Source: Xestospongia bergquistia (Eukaryota > Porifera > Demospongiae > Haplosclerida > Petrosiidae). From it: a stretch of 64,000 nucleotides of DNA. Positions 34,510 through 45,069 of the stretch are shown here, piece after piece. The translations under genes and the position numbers were made by a program. The stretch lies in NCBI GenBank assembly GCA_963965975.1, contig OZ014411.1, positions 14,586,501 to 14,650,500 of the forward strand, written 5' to 3'. Within the stretch, counting starts at the first letter, position 1, and each line of letters starts with the position of its first letter. Under the pieces are notes generated by a model that worked only from the letters and a program-made list of their open reading frames with translations, did no database searches and was not told the DNA's origin.

Positions 34510-35480
34510 ACTTCACTCCATTCATCCATTGACATATACATTATTCGTCTATCCATCCATTGACATATCCATTATCCATCCATCCATTGACATATCCATT
34601 ATTCATTCATCCATTGACATATCCATTATCCATCCATCCATTGACATATCCATTATCCATCCATCCATTGATATATCCATTATCCATCCATCCATTGACA
34701 TATCTATTATCCATCCATCCATTGACATATCTATTATCCATCCATCCATCCATCCACATATCCATTATCATCCATCCATCCACATATTCACCTATCCATC
34801 CATCCATCCATCCATCAATCCACATGTTGATATGTTCAGCCATCCATATATACATACACACATCCATCAATTCATCAATACATCCACATATCCATTCATC
34901 CATCCATTATTTACATATCCAATATCCATCCATACATCCACAAATCCATTCGTATAACTAACTGTCCATCAATACATTCATCTATCCATTAATCTATTCA
35001 CATCTCCATCATCCATCCACATATTTATCTATCCATCCATCAATTCACATATTCATCCATCTACATATCCATCCATTTATCAATATATCCACAGGTCCAT
35101 CCATTTACTTATCCAATATCCATCCATCCATTCACACATCCATCTATCAATCCATACATCCATCTGTCCAGTAATCTATTCACGTATGCATCCATCCATC
35201 CATCTATCTATCCACACATCCATCCTTCCATCCATCCATTCACATATCCATCCATTCATCTATTCATCAATACATCCATCCATCATATGTATCAATCCAT
35301 CCAAATAACCATTAATCTACTTATCCATTCACATATCCAAATATCCATCTATCCATTCCTCTCTCTGTCCATACATCAATCCATCTATTCACATATTCAT
35401 ATATCCATCTATTAATCCACATATCCATACATCCATATATCTATCTATTCATCTATCTATGTATCCATCCACTCTCTGTT
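34510..35480. repeat. CATC-rich minisatellite
   Basis: About 970 bases of degenerate ATCC/CATC units. The first part is ordered into about 27-base units, CCATCCATTGACATATCCATT. Long frames on both strands (Ile-His-Pro-Ser or Asp-Gly-Trp-Met repeats) are by-products of the repeat. Confidence 0.92.
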
Positions 35481-35560
35481 CTTTTATCTATCTCTTCAGA
35501 ATAGTTAACAAAATGAGAAAGATCAAAACGAATGTAAGTCATGCTAGAGACACAACCAAG

Positions 35561-35563
<3 letters not shown>

Positions 35564-35615
<52 letters not shown>
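35564..35615. repeat. TA dinucleotide tract
   Basis: About 26 TA units; the sister tract in unit B is slightly longer. Confidence 0.9.
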
Positions 35616-35618
<3 letters not shown>

Positions 35619-35942
35619 GTTTAGTTATAGTAGAATAGACTGTAGAATTATGGAACAATTTCTAACAATTTAGAAATAATCATACATAATATTTGATCAT
35701 CAAATGGAGGAGGGGCTACAACTTTGCGCTAACAATAAACACTTATTGACACTATTGTGTTCATAAACAATTCTAAATAATACTTGTGTTTGAAGAGGTA
35801 CTTGTATTTAAGAGCTATTGGTACTTGAAGGATACTTGCTTTGAATGATCGTCTTTTGGAGATTAGCTCTTGAGAAGAAGACATTATCAAATTTTTAATC
35901 TAATACAAACTTATGCAGGTACTCATATACCAATGACCATAT

Positions 35943-37190
35943 TTGGTATGTAAATATCATCCTTATTTTAGACACAAATATTGTAAGTATACTTTCTTGC
36001 TGACTGAGGATGAGAAAGAACAGTTGTTATTTCATCTCTTGTCTTGGTTTGTTGGAGATTTTAACTGCTCACATCAGCTTTCAGAGACACAAGTATGTAT
36101 TAAATATGGTCATCATTATATTCTTAATAGATTTTAGTACAAACTATGTCGTTACAATAATTATACTAGGGGACATCATCAATTAGAGGTTACTTAATAC
36201 TATAGTAGACATTTAGTCATGTCTTAATGATATTACATTGTATTAGTCAAAGTTATGAGCTCCATATATTATGTTATATTAACTCATTTTGTTTTTATAG
36301 GTATTTCTTATAAACTTCTGTTAAACTAATAACAAGACTAATCATCAAGTACAACAATAACTGGTTCACTGTTTGTATAGATTTCACTGTACTAAATGAT
36401 TAGCTCATGTAGAGGATGATGACAATATTGAGAGATTTATTATTGGAGAAAGTGTGTCTAGAAAATTAAAAGGTTCAGCTAATATCAGTGTACTTAGTAC
36501 ATAGATAATAGATAAAACTAATGTTTATTGTTATGTTATTATATACAGGTGTGAATGATGTATTGACATTATTTGGAGTTTCAAAAGGAATTGCTCACTC
36601 TATAAGCAAATGGAGACAGTAAGTGTGTAGATACATTTCTATAGAACAATCTCTCCCTCTAGCTCACTTTATCTCTCTTCCCCCCTCCCCCCCCCTCTCT
36701 CTCTCTCTCTTTCTTTCACTCTTGTTCCCTTTGTTATCCAATATTAAGAACTGTATTAGTTCTTGTGTTACTAAACTAATGATAGTATGTCAAGATAGTA
36801 ACAAGGAGACACTGGTATGTTTTGTAAATTAAATATAGTATTCTAAATCTCAACTATTACTTTTTATAGAGATACAAGTTATTGTCTTTGTTATATAGAC
36901 CAGAAGGTTTTGTCAAGTATTTAGAATCTGTAAGTAGACAATTTCAAATGTTGTACTTTAAGTTGATATTGTCCATTTTTTTGTTGTTTTTTTAAATTTT
37001 ATTTTGAGTTTTAATATACTAGAGTGTTCCAGAAGTCACTATATATTTTATTTGGGATTAAATTCAGCATGCTATAGTTACCACTTCTTCTGATAAGGTG
37101 ACAAAAGATGAACTAGATGAAAGAGATGAAACAAGTGGAGGAAGTTTCTTATTGGGACAGGAAGTTGTAGATCCTGTAGTATGACAATCC
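35943..37190 (+). pseudogene. Exon-like fragments of an unrecognised gene (unit A)
   Basis: Several plus-strand pieces look like exons with AG/GT borders. They read TFLLTEDEKEQLLFHLLSWF then VGDFNCSHQLSETQ (about 35990-36095), GVNDVLTLFGVSKGIAHSIS plus KWRQ (36550-36620), YKLLSLLYRPEGFVKYLESV (about 36873-36933) and SDKVTKDELDERDETSGGSF then LLGQEVVDPVV (37093-37182). They have natural amino-acid composition, unlike surrounding DNA. I do not recognise the protein. Copies occur at 48194-49440 and 61316-62563. In D one codon of DERDE has become a stop, so that copy is broken. Confidence 0.4.
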
Positions 37191-37499
37191 TTTGTGGCCA
37201 TCCTCTTGTCAAATAAACAAGTTTATCAATATTGGTAAAAATGTGAAGAAGACGAATTACTTCAGTCAGTGTAATTTTTAAAATTTTTATGTAGTCAATG
37301 GTGTTCTTTTTATTAGGACTAAGGTCAATATTACAGACATGATTACTAACAGTGTTGTTTGGAACACTGTACTATCTACAATTAATACTAAGCCACACAC
37401 TATTAGTTACTTTATTTAAATTATAATAATATGTAAATAGGACCTGATTTCTTTAACCATAAAAGTTCACTACATGTGTTAATCATTCCTTCTCATTAG

Positions 37500-37591
37500 A
37501 TATTAAAAGTGGCTGATCTGGTGGTTACATTTTGTGAAACAGTTATAGAAACTTCATCTTTAAAATGTTTTGCTACTACACCAATCAAGAG
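37500..37591 (+). pseudogene. EFTUD2: EFTUD2/Snu114-like C-terminal-half exon, out of order (unit A)
   Basis: Between an AG acceptor and a GT donor the plus strand reads [20 protein letters not shown] then CFATTPIKR. This matches a strongly conserved stretch in the second half of EFTUD2 (U5 snRNP 116-kDa GTPase, Snu114), known there as the segment around [20 protein letters not shown]. It lies upstream of exons from the N-terminal GTPase region, the reverse of the normal order. One extra A near the start changes the expected D-I-K reading. It is a gene fragment, not a working exon. Confidence 0.75.
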
Positions 37592-37809
37592 GTAACCCCC
37601 GTTATCTTATTGATTAATTAGTTTCTGATATAAATATAGAAATAAATTTATAGCAGAAAATCAAAAAGGTTACCAGAGCTTGTCTGTTGATTTTTTAAAG
37701 TTTTGACAATAGAAAATTTTGACAAAAAACGTGCATCAAGTTATGGAAATTGAGAAGATGCTTTTGATTTACAAGCATAAGCTATTGTATTATTTGAAGA
37801 TAATGTTAT

Positions 37810-38503
37810 TATCCAACAACTGAAGAAGTGTATGGACCTGATCTTGAGGAAAGGATTAATTAGATCATTACCTTATTTGGGCATATTTTAGATGATAATA
37901 CAAGAAGCCACTTACTGGTTAGTTTATGTTTGTTACTATAGTAACCTGACCACACCTCCTTTAGAACCAGTCATTGCTCCTGTTAAAAAGTGAATTTTTT
38001 TTCACCAAGAGGAGGAGTTACCATGTAGTAACAACATACAAAATAAATTAAACTAAACAGGTTTGCAAATAATCTTTAACTTGTCTGACAGGTTTTAGTT
38101 GATATAATTGATAGTCCAGAGTTAATCCAAAATGTGTCTATTATAGGACATCATCATCATTACAAGGTAAGTGTTACATGTCAATATGTACATGTTTATA
38201 TGTTTTGTTTGTTGACAAGTTTTTATTTAATTGAACAGACTCATCTTAATGTGTTCGTTGGAAGAAATAAAAATATGAGTTGTATAATTATATTAATAAT
38301 TAAAGGAGTTCATCTCATTGTGATTAGTTAAGATATATGGATACACTTTTCACAGTACAAGAGGTTAGTATTTCAGATACCACCCCCTCAATAATTAACA
38401 TGTAAATTCTAGCATGGAGTTAGTATAAAGTGTGTGCCCCTCTCATTAGTTCCACTTGATTCTAAAGACAAGTCATGTCTCATCAATGTATATGACACTC
38501 CAG
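37810..38503 (+). pseudogene. EFTUD2: EFTUD2/Snu114-like N-terminal GTPase exons (unit A)
   Basis: Pieces in order: YPTTEEVYGPDLE (37810-37848), EPVIAPVKK followed by a stop (about 37965-37992), LVDIIDSPELIQNVSIIGHH plus HHYK (about 38097-38166), SFYLIEQTHLN (38219-38251), YMDTLFTVQE (about 38335-38364) and GVSIKCVPLSLVPLDSKDKS then LINVYDTPG (about 38416-38503). Each matches, in sequence, the N-terminal arm, P-loop region, LIEQTH, LFTEQERGVSIKS and G3 DTPG parts of EFTUD2, a GTPase of the spliceosome. The P-loop Gly before Lys is Tyr here (GHHHHYK for GHLHHGK). Stops interrupt the pieces. It is a pseudogene. Confidence 0.85.
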
Positions 38504-39419
38504 GTCAGTAGGTGTGGTTATTTATATAATCATGTCATGGTCAATATAATGCTCTCTAACTATGTGATGATCTACAATTAATGCTAATATTAATATCGAC
38601 AGATTAATTATCACTGTATTAATTTGTATTTGCATGTCATAGTCACCTGATGAACATGTTGTTAATATAATAGTCACATGACTTGTCATGACATGTCAAT
38701 CTATCTATACCCGACCATTTGAATATCATAAAACTTGTAATAATGATTTGGGCTACTGTTAACAATAAGAAGTTCAACCTTCTGTGCTCCATTACCCATT
38801 ATATGAGCAGTTATATCTAATAAAGAGGAAAAAACCTTATTCAATATGTATAAATGCACTTTTCAAACAGAATGATATAGGAGATGTAAACAATGTGATA
38901 AAGTAATGAGTTATTGCCTGTTAACAGTATTATGAATAATTAATTAGTAATGTCTGGTGGGTGGAGCTAATTATTGATGTGTTTGTTCTAATAAATATAG
39001 GAAAAAACTTTATTCAATATGTTCAAGTTTATCTAATTTATTCACTGACCTATATAAGAGATCTTGTCCATTCAAAATAAAATGGTAAAGTAACCATGAA
39101 TGGTGGGAAATTATTGCTATTTACATGTAGTTCTATCTTAGTCTCTCAAGGGGATGACCTCACTAGACTAGTTCTGCAAAGCAGAATACATCTGTAGCAA
39201 TTACTGGTAACACTGGTTTTCATAAGCTAATATACAGGTATAGTTATATTGGTGTCTGTTGGTATTTTAATATTCTTATCAACTATACATGTGGATGTCT
39301 CAATACATGTATTTAATATATATGTCTTGTACTTCTCTCATTATGTGAGTGGGTAGTTATAGTTTGTCAAGATCTGGTCACATGATGCGGTTGCGTCCAT
39401 TTCTGTAGGGATCATCTGA

Positions 39420-40165
39420 AGTTGATGTTACTGCTTTGTAAGCGGAGAACAAAATTAATGTTTTCAAACTAATTTAGAATGAGTCTCTGCACAATGGGAG
39501 GGGACATGTCAAATGATTAGAAGGAATATTAAAAGAATATGAAAGTGAAAAAGAACTATTAGAAGTCGTACTTTTGGTAGGTGCGGTTAAGATCTTAATC
39601 CATTTCATCATTTGTTATGTTCTACTATGAATCCTTTAACATATCATACATCCATTCAACATATCATATATCCATTAATATACTATACATCTATTCAACA
39701 TTACATTTGTCCATTTAGCTCTCATCTGACCCAGCCTATGACAAGAGACTAACCAAACTAAAAGAGACAATAAAAACTTATATTCTGTTCTAGAGGCTAA
39801 AGATTCAGTCCTGGGCACCAAGGAGTAAGAACTCGTAGAACGTAAAGATCATATCACAGCACTAGAGAACCAGTTAGTGAAGTATGCTACCATGAAGAAT
39901 GACCAACATAATGTAAGTGTGTTGCTAGTAATGATTCATTCCCATGTTTCATTCTGGTTCTATAAATTTCATTATTTGATTCTCATGCATATGGTTCAGA
40001 ACTATCATTCTAATCTTTTCAGGTTATTTTTCAATCTCACATACATCACAAACACATCACTATACTAAAATATTAAAATTATATCAAAATGTTGTAGAGT
40101 TCTCTAAGAAATAATAAAGAATTTCAAGAGAAACTGTCTACATTTGAAACAAACCTCAATAGGTA
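39420..40165 (+). pseudogene. Coiled-coil gene exons (unit A)
   Basis: Plus-strand pieces have heptad-like, Lys/Glu-rich composition. They read EGILKEYESEKELLEV (about 39520-39570), YDKRLTKLKETI (about 39737-39772), SVLEAKDSVLGTKE then a stop and ELVERKDHITALENQLVKYA (about 39785-39900), and SSLRNNKEFQEKLSTFETNL (40097-40158). Stops and a frame change break the series. The parent protein was probably a cytoskeletal or centrosomal coiled coil; I cannot name it. Related pieces lie at 51660-52420 and 56105-56170. Confidence 0.5.
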
Positions 40166-40560
40166 TATATACATATACATATAATATGGTAATAAAGGTA
40201 TGGAAGCTACCCTCAATAAGTACATGTAATATGTTAGTAATGGTATGGGACTATCCTCAATAGATATACATATATATGTAATCTGATAATGATAGTAGGT
40301 ATACATGTATATGTAATACAGTATGGAAACTAGCCTCAGTAGGTGCACATACACATTTAATATGGTAATAACAGTATGGAAGCTGCCCTCAATAGCTATC
40401 GAGGGTAACTTGCATACCATATTACATGTACATGTACCTATTGAGGGTAGCTTACATACCATATTACATATACATGTACCTATTGAGGGTAGCTTGCATA
40501 TCAATATTACCATATATACAACATGTACATGTACCTAGGTACACGTACATGTACATGTAA
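40150..40560. repeat. Minisatellite with CTCAATAG and TATGGTAATA units (unit A)
   Basis: Imperfect units of about 50-60 bases repeat ATATGGTAATA, TATGGAAGCT and CCTCAATAG. Some are in inverted order (CTATTGAGGGTAGCTT), so the tract can fold back. Unit B (52410-52590) has far fewer units; unit C (56160-56530) resembles A. The frames across it are by-products. Confidence 0.75.
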
Positions 40561-41039
40561 TTTGCTTATAAAGAAAGACAAATTGAAATTTAATACAATT
40601 TAATACAAGGATGAGTTGTAACGACATAGTTTGTACTAAAATCTATTAAGACAGCAGCTTCTGCTAAGGGTAGAAAAATCAGAATTCAAACGACTTCCAT
40701 TTAATTGTTATAGGTAAGTACATATAATACAACTGGTATGATAATATTGTGTCTAGTTTATCTCTTCAACCATTTGAACATCAATAGCTGTCTCCTTCGT
40801 ATCTATACTACTTTCACTAATTCATAATATATACAAACATATTATTATAGAAAAAGCTGAAACTGCTAAACTGTTTAGTTTGGAAGTTTCGGATAGAATA
40901 TATTATACCTTTTATTGTATATACACATTGCTTTAAAACTATAGTTCTTTCTACTAACAACTTGTAGAATGTTATAAATACTTGTATATTTTGAAGATTT
41001 CAATTAGTTGTTAATCAAATCAATTAAAAATCAATTAAT

Positions 41040-42235
41040 GTTGATCACGCGTGTAGTTGTTTCCCGCCAAATTTGTCACAAGCTTGTGTTGACTGGTTGT
41101 CAATTTGAAACTCAACTGTTCTTCTCTGACGTTCTCTGATGATCTTGACTGTTCTTCTCAGATGTCTTCTGATGTTCTTGACTGTTCTTCTCTGACGTTC
41201 TCTGGATGTAAAAGATGAGTCGCTCTCCTGCTTGGTCTCTTCTGTCTTCCTTCAAGCCTTCTTTCCTCTTCTTTTTTTTATTTTTATTTTTTTTTAAATT
41301 TTATTTTGGGCTATTCAGCCCATACATCATACACACACTCATACAAACCCTATTAATTATCTCCTCCCTGCCGCTCGGCGGCCTAAAAAATTTTTTTAAT
41401 ATCTCGGGCCGCCGAGTGGCGGGGAGGAGCTCTGATCTTCTAGGGCGCGCGTGTGTGTGTATGTGTTGGTGGTCCCTTTTCACTTCCTCTGTCTCTCTTC
41501 ACTCCTATCCATTGTCTTCACCAGTTCAGTTAATAACTACTTTTTCTTTCCTTGCAGGAGCAGCACTTTTGAAGAAGGTAAGCTATTTCTCCATCCATTC
41601 ATCTCATTCACTCTTTAGCATTCCAGTTGTTACAACTAACTCTCTCTTTCTTTCTCTATGTTCTCTACTTGTGGAGTTACTTGACTCTTGGGGACTTTCA
41701 ACTACTAAAACTGTCTTATTTTAATTTTTTTTCTTTTTTATTGTATTTTTTTCATGTTTATAGTTTGTTAGTATGTTGTTTTTAATTTATTATATAGAGT
41801 TTCCTCCAAAAAAATATACATTTTTTTTACTAAAGTTAGTCAAAAGTTAATTATCTTAAACTCAGTTATATTTTAACTTGATTCTGTAATCACCAACTTA
41901 TAAAATTTCTACTCTAGATTTAATATAACTTCGAAAACTGAATCACTTTAGAATTCAATTTTTATCTTTAGTTACTAAACAACTACAACCATACTGAATG
42001 AATTCTTATCAATTATTTTACAACCATTGTATCATCATATTACTAATTCTTTAGATGATATTATCATTACTATTTTTTAACCAAAAGTTAAATTATTTAA
42101 TTAATTTTTTTTAATAAACTATTAAAAGTGTTTTGGTGTTCTTGTAAGCTTTTTGCTGAACGCGTGTGCTGCTGTTATGTTTTCCCGCCATAATGACATA
42201 TTTTCCCGCCATAATGATAGATCACGCGTTTGCTT
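41040..42235 (+). promoter_or_regulatory. E2F/ACGCGT module with GC-rich hairpin (unit A)
   Basis: It opens with ACGCGT (41047-41052) beside TTTCCCGCCAA (41060-41070). The centre has a GC-rich inverted repeat with 23-base arms (41361-41383 and 41407-41429, two mismatches). It closes with ACGCGT (42160-42165), two tandem TTTTCCCGCCATAATG copies (42180-42189 and 42201-42210) and ACGCGT (42224-42229). TTTCCCGCC fits the E2F/DP consensus; ACGCGT is the MluI cell-cycle box in yeast. It could be a mobile element carrying cell-cycle-like promoters, or a displaced promoter pair. Function is inference. Confidence 0.45.
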
Positions 42236-42548
42236 TTCATCTCTAGTCGTGTGCTGATAATCTAGTAATAGCAGACCTTCTTTGATTGAACTCTTCACCA
42301 ATTGAAATTTTAATTTCTGTTTCAACGTTATTTTTAATTAAGTTTTTTCAGGTAATTATTTTTTATTCTTGTTTATAATCATCAAAATAAATGTTTATTT
42401 GTCACTTAACTTGTTTGTTGTATTTTACAAAGTTCAGTGCTCTCAGAAGATATCAACAAACTGGATGAGATCAATAGAGATCGATATAAAATAATGAATA
42501 TTATTATAAAGATATTTTTATTATTATTATTCATTACTTATGTTGTAC

Positions 42549-42677
42549 CATCACAAGTTAAGTCTGATTGTTCAAATTAATTCTATATCCATATCTACAG
42601 TCACAGTGATAAGTACCCACATTCATTAATACAAATCTGTTCACAACATCCATTGTTGATAGTACATTCATTGATAT
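42549..42677 (-). pseudogene. Type B EGF exon relic (unit B)
   Basis: Sister of 30272-30391. It keeps about nine bases (near ATTCATTAATAC) that the unit A copy has lost, but shares the small insertion that breaks the frame. Confidence 0.7.
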
Positions 42678-42725
42678 CTATTAAATTATTATTTTGACAT
42701 ATAAATCAATATCTGCTTTTAATAC

Positions 42726-42848
42726 CTGTACATGTTCTTTTATCATCACATAACATATATCCTTGATGATAGGAGCAAATAAATGATCCATTGGTATTTG
42801 TACATATTTCCTCACATCCACCATTAGAGATAGAACATTTGTTGATAT
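42726..42848 (-). pseudogene. Type A EGF exon relic (unit B)
   Basis: It reads [20 protein letters not shown] then GSFICSYHQGYMLCDDKRTC. It shares the Cys-to-Tyr change with 30440-30562 but keeps the NTNGSF segment that is NTYKSF in unit A. Confidence 0.75.
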
Positions 42849-43940
42849 CTAATTGCAATGTTGAGGGTACACAACAATGGATCATGCAAATTCAAGTATA
42901 TTTTTAAAAATAACGCTGATGAATTTCTAATGTATTCAATGTTTTTTTTCAAATCAAATAGTTTGTTTTGCTTTGTAAAATATATGCATGTTGTGTATTT
43001 ATGGTTAATTGACTATTATTACTATTATGTTATAATATGTATCATGTGATAACCGTGTGCTCTGATTTTGCATTGTAAGACCTCTCTCTCTCTGTGTTTT
43101 CTCATTGATTTTATTGTAAGAATTGTGAATAAAGGGAATATAACATTCAAAGGGAGGATCTGGTGCTAAATACATTACAGTAGAGAGCATCTGTGGTAAT
43201 ATGTTTTAAGTTTTTTACTTGCTGCTGGATTATCAGTCCAAGGTCTTAAATAACAAGTTGCTTTTTACTTTGCTATAATGTTATTTACATATAAAATAAC
43301 TTTCTAACTTCTTTTTAAATAAATACTTCACATTTAAGTTGTAGTGATATGGATAAATTAATAATAGATAAGAAATAAAAATATAAAAAATATTATCATT
43401 TATTTGTTTTCCATCATCAACTCATTAAGATTAATGTTTGAGTATGTCTAGACCACTTGAGTTAAACAAGAAAAGCTTATCAGAATCAGCTGTTGTAAAA
43501 GTCCAAAAGATATAATAATTCCAATGCATATATTTATAAAAGTGACAATCATTCAGTAACTGTTCTGAACCCTTTTTAATATAGAGTGGGGATGTAGCAT
43601 ATCATGTCTTATTATCCAATCCGGCGTTTGTAATATATAGAGGTATGGATTACATCTTGTTTTAATAGGTTAACTAGAAAATTATTGGTGTTCCTTTCAA
43701 CATTATATTTAATGATTATGTTAATATGAGTGATATTAATACATATCAACTATTATTATATAGCTATATGTCTAATATGTACAGTTGAGTAAAGAGGTAG
43801 AGTCTTGGGAGGACAGTTAGTGGTACTATAATTACAATGTGTACATTTGTTACAAATCCTTTTATTTTATCACTCCAAAGAATCTATAAATGTTCGGTAA
43901 TGTGTGGCTTTTGATCCTTCTCATCTTTTCCATTCCCAAT

Positions 43941-43989
43941 AGTCTTGCATTGCCAGCCCGAAAGAGGGAAGGGCTGGCAACGTGAGACT
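43941..43989. repeat. Hairpin with 19-base arms, unit B copy
   Basis: The arms and loop match 31678-31726. Confidence 0.75.
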
Positions 43990-44237
43990 GTTGGATAAAC
44001 CAGTCTTTTTACTAATTAATTAAATGAAAAATGTGATTTGAAAAATCAATTAACAACACTACATACAAAATTATTACAAATACATCCTGGTACATTTAAT
44101 TCACAAACAATTGACAAATTAGAACATATTCTTGAACAGGTAGAAATTTGTTGATGTACTTGACCTTCAATTAAGCAATCTATTCCATATAGAAAATTAC
44201 ACTATGAAATATTTACTGAGTACCAACACTGACTAAC

Positions 44238-44360
44238 CTCCACAGACAGTACAACCACATGTGTCATTATACACTGTGAGCAGTCAGTAAATAGTGGAGT
44301 ACATGTAGGACAGGAACATTGATCAGGATACACACTTCTGTTACTAGATTCATCCACAAT
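44238..44360 (-). pseudogene. Cys-rich exon, frameshifted unit B copy
   Basis: It is the same exon as 31974-32097 with one base lost in the TCATTTATAC region and Cys to Tyr in the CPDQC part. Confidence 0.5.
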
Positions 44361-44856
44361 CTAGAAAGATATATGATCATACAATGTAATTATATGTGCC
44401 TCAATTAATGCATTAAATAACAACAAGTGCTATAAAAATGAATTTAAAATAAGCACTTGCTTGTCTTGCATAACCTGGTTTGCATGAGGGTGAGCAGATA
44501 ACTGGTTAATTCATTCTTTGAATGGAATGTGTATCAACACAAGTAGCTACATGGTTTAAATATACAGTACATGTATAGTGCATAATTCTATTAAGATTAA
44601 GGAGCTAATGTACACTACAAACAAACCTGCTAGAGTATTAGTAGAACATACTACATTGATCTGTTACATCAGTCCCATTGACTATGAAATTAGTTTATAT
44701 TGTCAATAGTTGTCAAATAACACTTTGAGCATCAGGAAAATTACAACAATTTTGCTAATCACAAAAAAACTTTAAGGTAAATATATTGATGGCTATATAG
44801 AAGGAAATGAACTTGATATAAATAAACAATAATTGATTTGATTATAAAAGGATTTT

Positions 44857-45069
44857 TCAGACTTTATGTTTGTCTGGACAACAAATACCAAAAATCAACA
44901 AACAAAACCAAGCTATGTATACAATACAACAACCAATCAAAATAGATCTGAGGAATCCATAGCAACAGCTATTGAGGTAGCATGAATAGAGTCCTTGACA
45001 GATCACAATTTGTTGAAGTAAGCAAAGTTCTTTCAATCTTCTATCCAAAGATCTCATCAGCAGATACAC
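44857..45069 (-). CDS. Unit B copy of the small membrane ORF
   Basis: Same as 32595-32807 except one residue in the hydrophobic segment. Open-frame conservation is not informative at this level of identity. Confidence 0.25.
   Translation of the reverse strand: MYLLMRSLDRRLKELCLLQQIVICQGLYSCYLNSCCYGFLRSILIGCCIVYIAWFCLLIFGICCPDKHKV

Larger units (their letters stand above)
30209..42482. repeat. Segmental duplication unit A
   Basis: The roughly 12.3-kb segment recurs in direct orientation as unit B from 42483. The offset is 12,274 at the left edge, 12,247-12,262 in the middle and 12,251 for most of the right half, so only small indels separate them. Contents in order: two EGF relics, a CT tract, a hairpin, a Cys-rich exon, a membrane ORF, a CATC minisatellite, unrecognised exons, the EFTUD2-like pieces, coiled-coil exons and the E2F/hairpin module. 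Confidence 0.9.

Noticed and set aside
34496..34961. Open frames of 98-153 codons on both strands over the CATC tract (and 46743-47208)
   Set aside because: All are direct translations of the ATCC/CATC minisatellite, with Ile-His-Pro-Ser or Asp-Gly-Trp repeats and open frames on both strands.
34510..35480. CRISPR-like array of repeats
   Set aside because: It is a degenerate tetranucleotide-based minisatellite without unique spacers, in a eukaryotic setting.
41215..41724. 169-codon plus frame across the hairpin module, with relatives at 53928 and 57936
   Set aside because: It reads through T-rich tracts, the hairpin and a likely intron (TTGCAG acceptor, GTAAGC donor), has low-complexity composition, and changes length and frame between copies.
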